From: JBAUHN01 sp049680295
Lineage (GTDB): Bacteria; Pseudomonadota; Alphaproteobacteria; Rhodobacterales; Rhodobacteraceae
Length of the DNA: 5,796 bases
Reading direction: 5' to 3'
Assembly (NCBI GenBank): GCA_049680295.1
Contig: JBAUHN010000379.1
Location: 1-5,796, forward strand
The translations under genes and the position numbers were made by a program. This document shows, piece by piece, positions 5,477-5,796 of this stretch (positions are counted from its first letter, which is position 1; each line of letters starts with the position of its first letter). The notes below the pieces were generated by a model. It was not told the DNA's origin, ran no database searches, and worked only from the letters and a program-made list of their open reading frames with translations.

Positions 5477-5796
5477 GCGGCGCGCATGTTGTCTGAGCGG
5501 CGGATCGGGACAGTTGTTGTGTCGCATGATGGTAAATCTGCAGATGGTATTTTGTCCGAACGTGACATCGTGCGCGAAATCGGGGCGCAAGGGGCAGGGT
5601 GTCTGGATGCCACTGTCGACACCTATATGACATCCAATCTGGTGACCTGCGTACGTGCTGATCTGGCCGATGAGGTATTGCAAAAAATGACCGACGGTCG
5701 GTTTCGCCACATGCCTGTGATCGAAAACGGAGAGTTGGTCGGGCTGATTTCGCTTGGCGATGTGGTCAAGGCACGACTGGCCGAACTGGCGATGGA
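5399..5796 (+). CDS. Tandem CBS-domain protein (3' end outside the window)
   Basis: 132 complete residues are visible; stand-alone proteins of this kind are usually about 140-145 residues, so only the last few are missing. Two CBS (Bateman) repeats are seen. The first covers about 13-60, with the typical LSERRIGTVVVSHDGKSADG run (31-50) and ILSERDIVRE (51-60). The second covers about 77-126, with YMTSNLVTC (76-84), FRHMPVIENGELVGLISLGD (102-121) and DVVKARL. Such pairs bind adenosine nucleotides or related ligands and act as energy sensors or regulatory subunits. No attached enzyme, transporter or DNA-binding domain is seen, so the partner is unknown. There is no signal peptide or membrane segment, indicating a cytosolic protein. 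It follows the LysR gene on the same strand, but a link to valine catabolism is not shown. Confidence 0.9.
   Translation, partial: MLVSQILKSKSDDAVLTVPPTMLVSQAARMLSERRIGTVVVSHDGKSADGILSERDIVREIGAQGAGCLDATVDTYMTSNLVTCVRADLADEVLQKMTDGRFRHMPVIENGELVGLISLGDVVKARLAELAM

Noticed and set aside
1..5796. CRISPR array, tRNA or rRNA genes, insertion sequence, phage or defence genes
   Set aside because: No regularly spaced repeats, structural RNA sequence, transposase or terminal inverted repeats were seen; nearly all bases are accounted for by catabolic and regulatory genes.

Overview
The window looks like chromosomal DNA of a marine alphaproteobacterium, most likely the Roseobacter group (Rhodobacteraceae). 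This is inferred from protein style, moderately high GC and gene order, not from a database search. It holds most of a valine (branched-chain amino acid) catabolism locus on the minus strand, then a divergent regulator and a CBS-domain protein on the plus strand.

Layout, in the direction of minus-strand transcription: mmsA, methylmalonate-semialdehyde dehydrogenase (4327 down to 2828), then a strong intrinsic terminator (2780-2814). After a spacer come an acyl-CoA dehydrogenase of the isobutyryl-CoA dehydrogenase type (2611-1469) and, overlapping it by 4 bases (ATGA), a 3-hydroxyisobutyryl-CoA hydrolase frame starting at 1472. That hydrolase frame has no stop codon. It runs in frame into 3-hydroxyisobutyrate dehydrogenase (MmsB), whose own candidate ATG is at 419, and continues off the left edge. 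On the plus strand are a LysR-family regulator (4443-5339), divergent from mmsA across 115 bases rich in TTGCA-type dyads, and a small two-CBS-domain protein (5399 to the right edge, nearly complete).

Together the enzymes cover isobutyryl-CoA to methacrylyl-CoA (acyl-CoA dehydrogenase), 3-hydroxyisobutyryl-CoA to free 3-hydroxyisobutyrate (hydrolase), 3-hydroxyisobutyrate to methylmalonate semialdehyde (MmsB), and the semialdehyde to propionyl-CoA (MmsA). A separate hydratase for methacrylyl-CoA is not seen here. The LysR protein is the likely local regulator.

The most notable observation is the uninterrupted hydrolase-dehydrogenase frame, which joins two consecutive pathway steps in one predicted polypeptide. 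A good ribosome binding site survives just before the MmsB ATG, so either a recent stop-loss fusion with dual products or a sequence error remains possible. The rest of the window is an ordinary catabolic locus.
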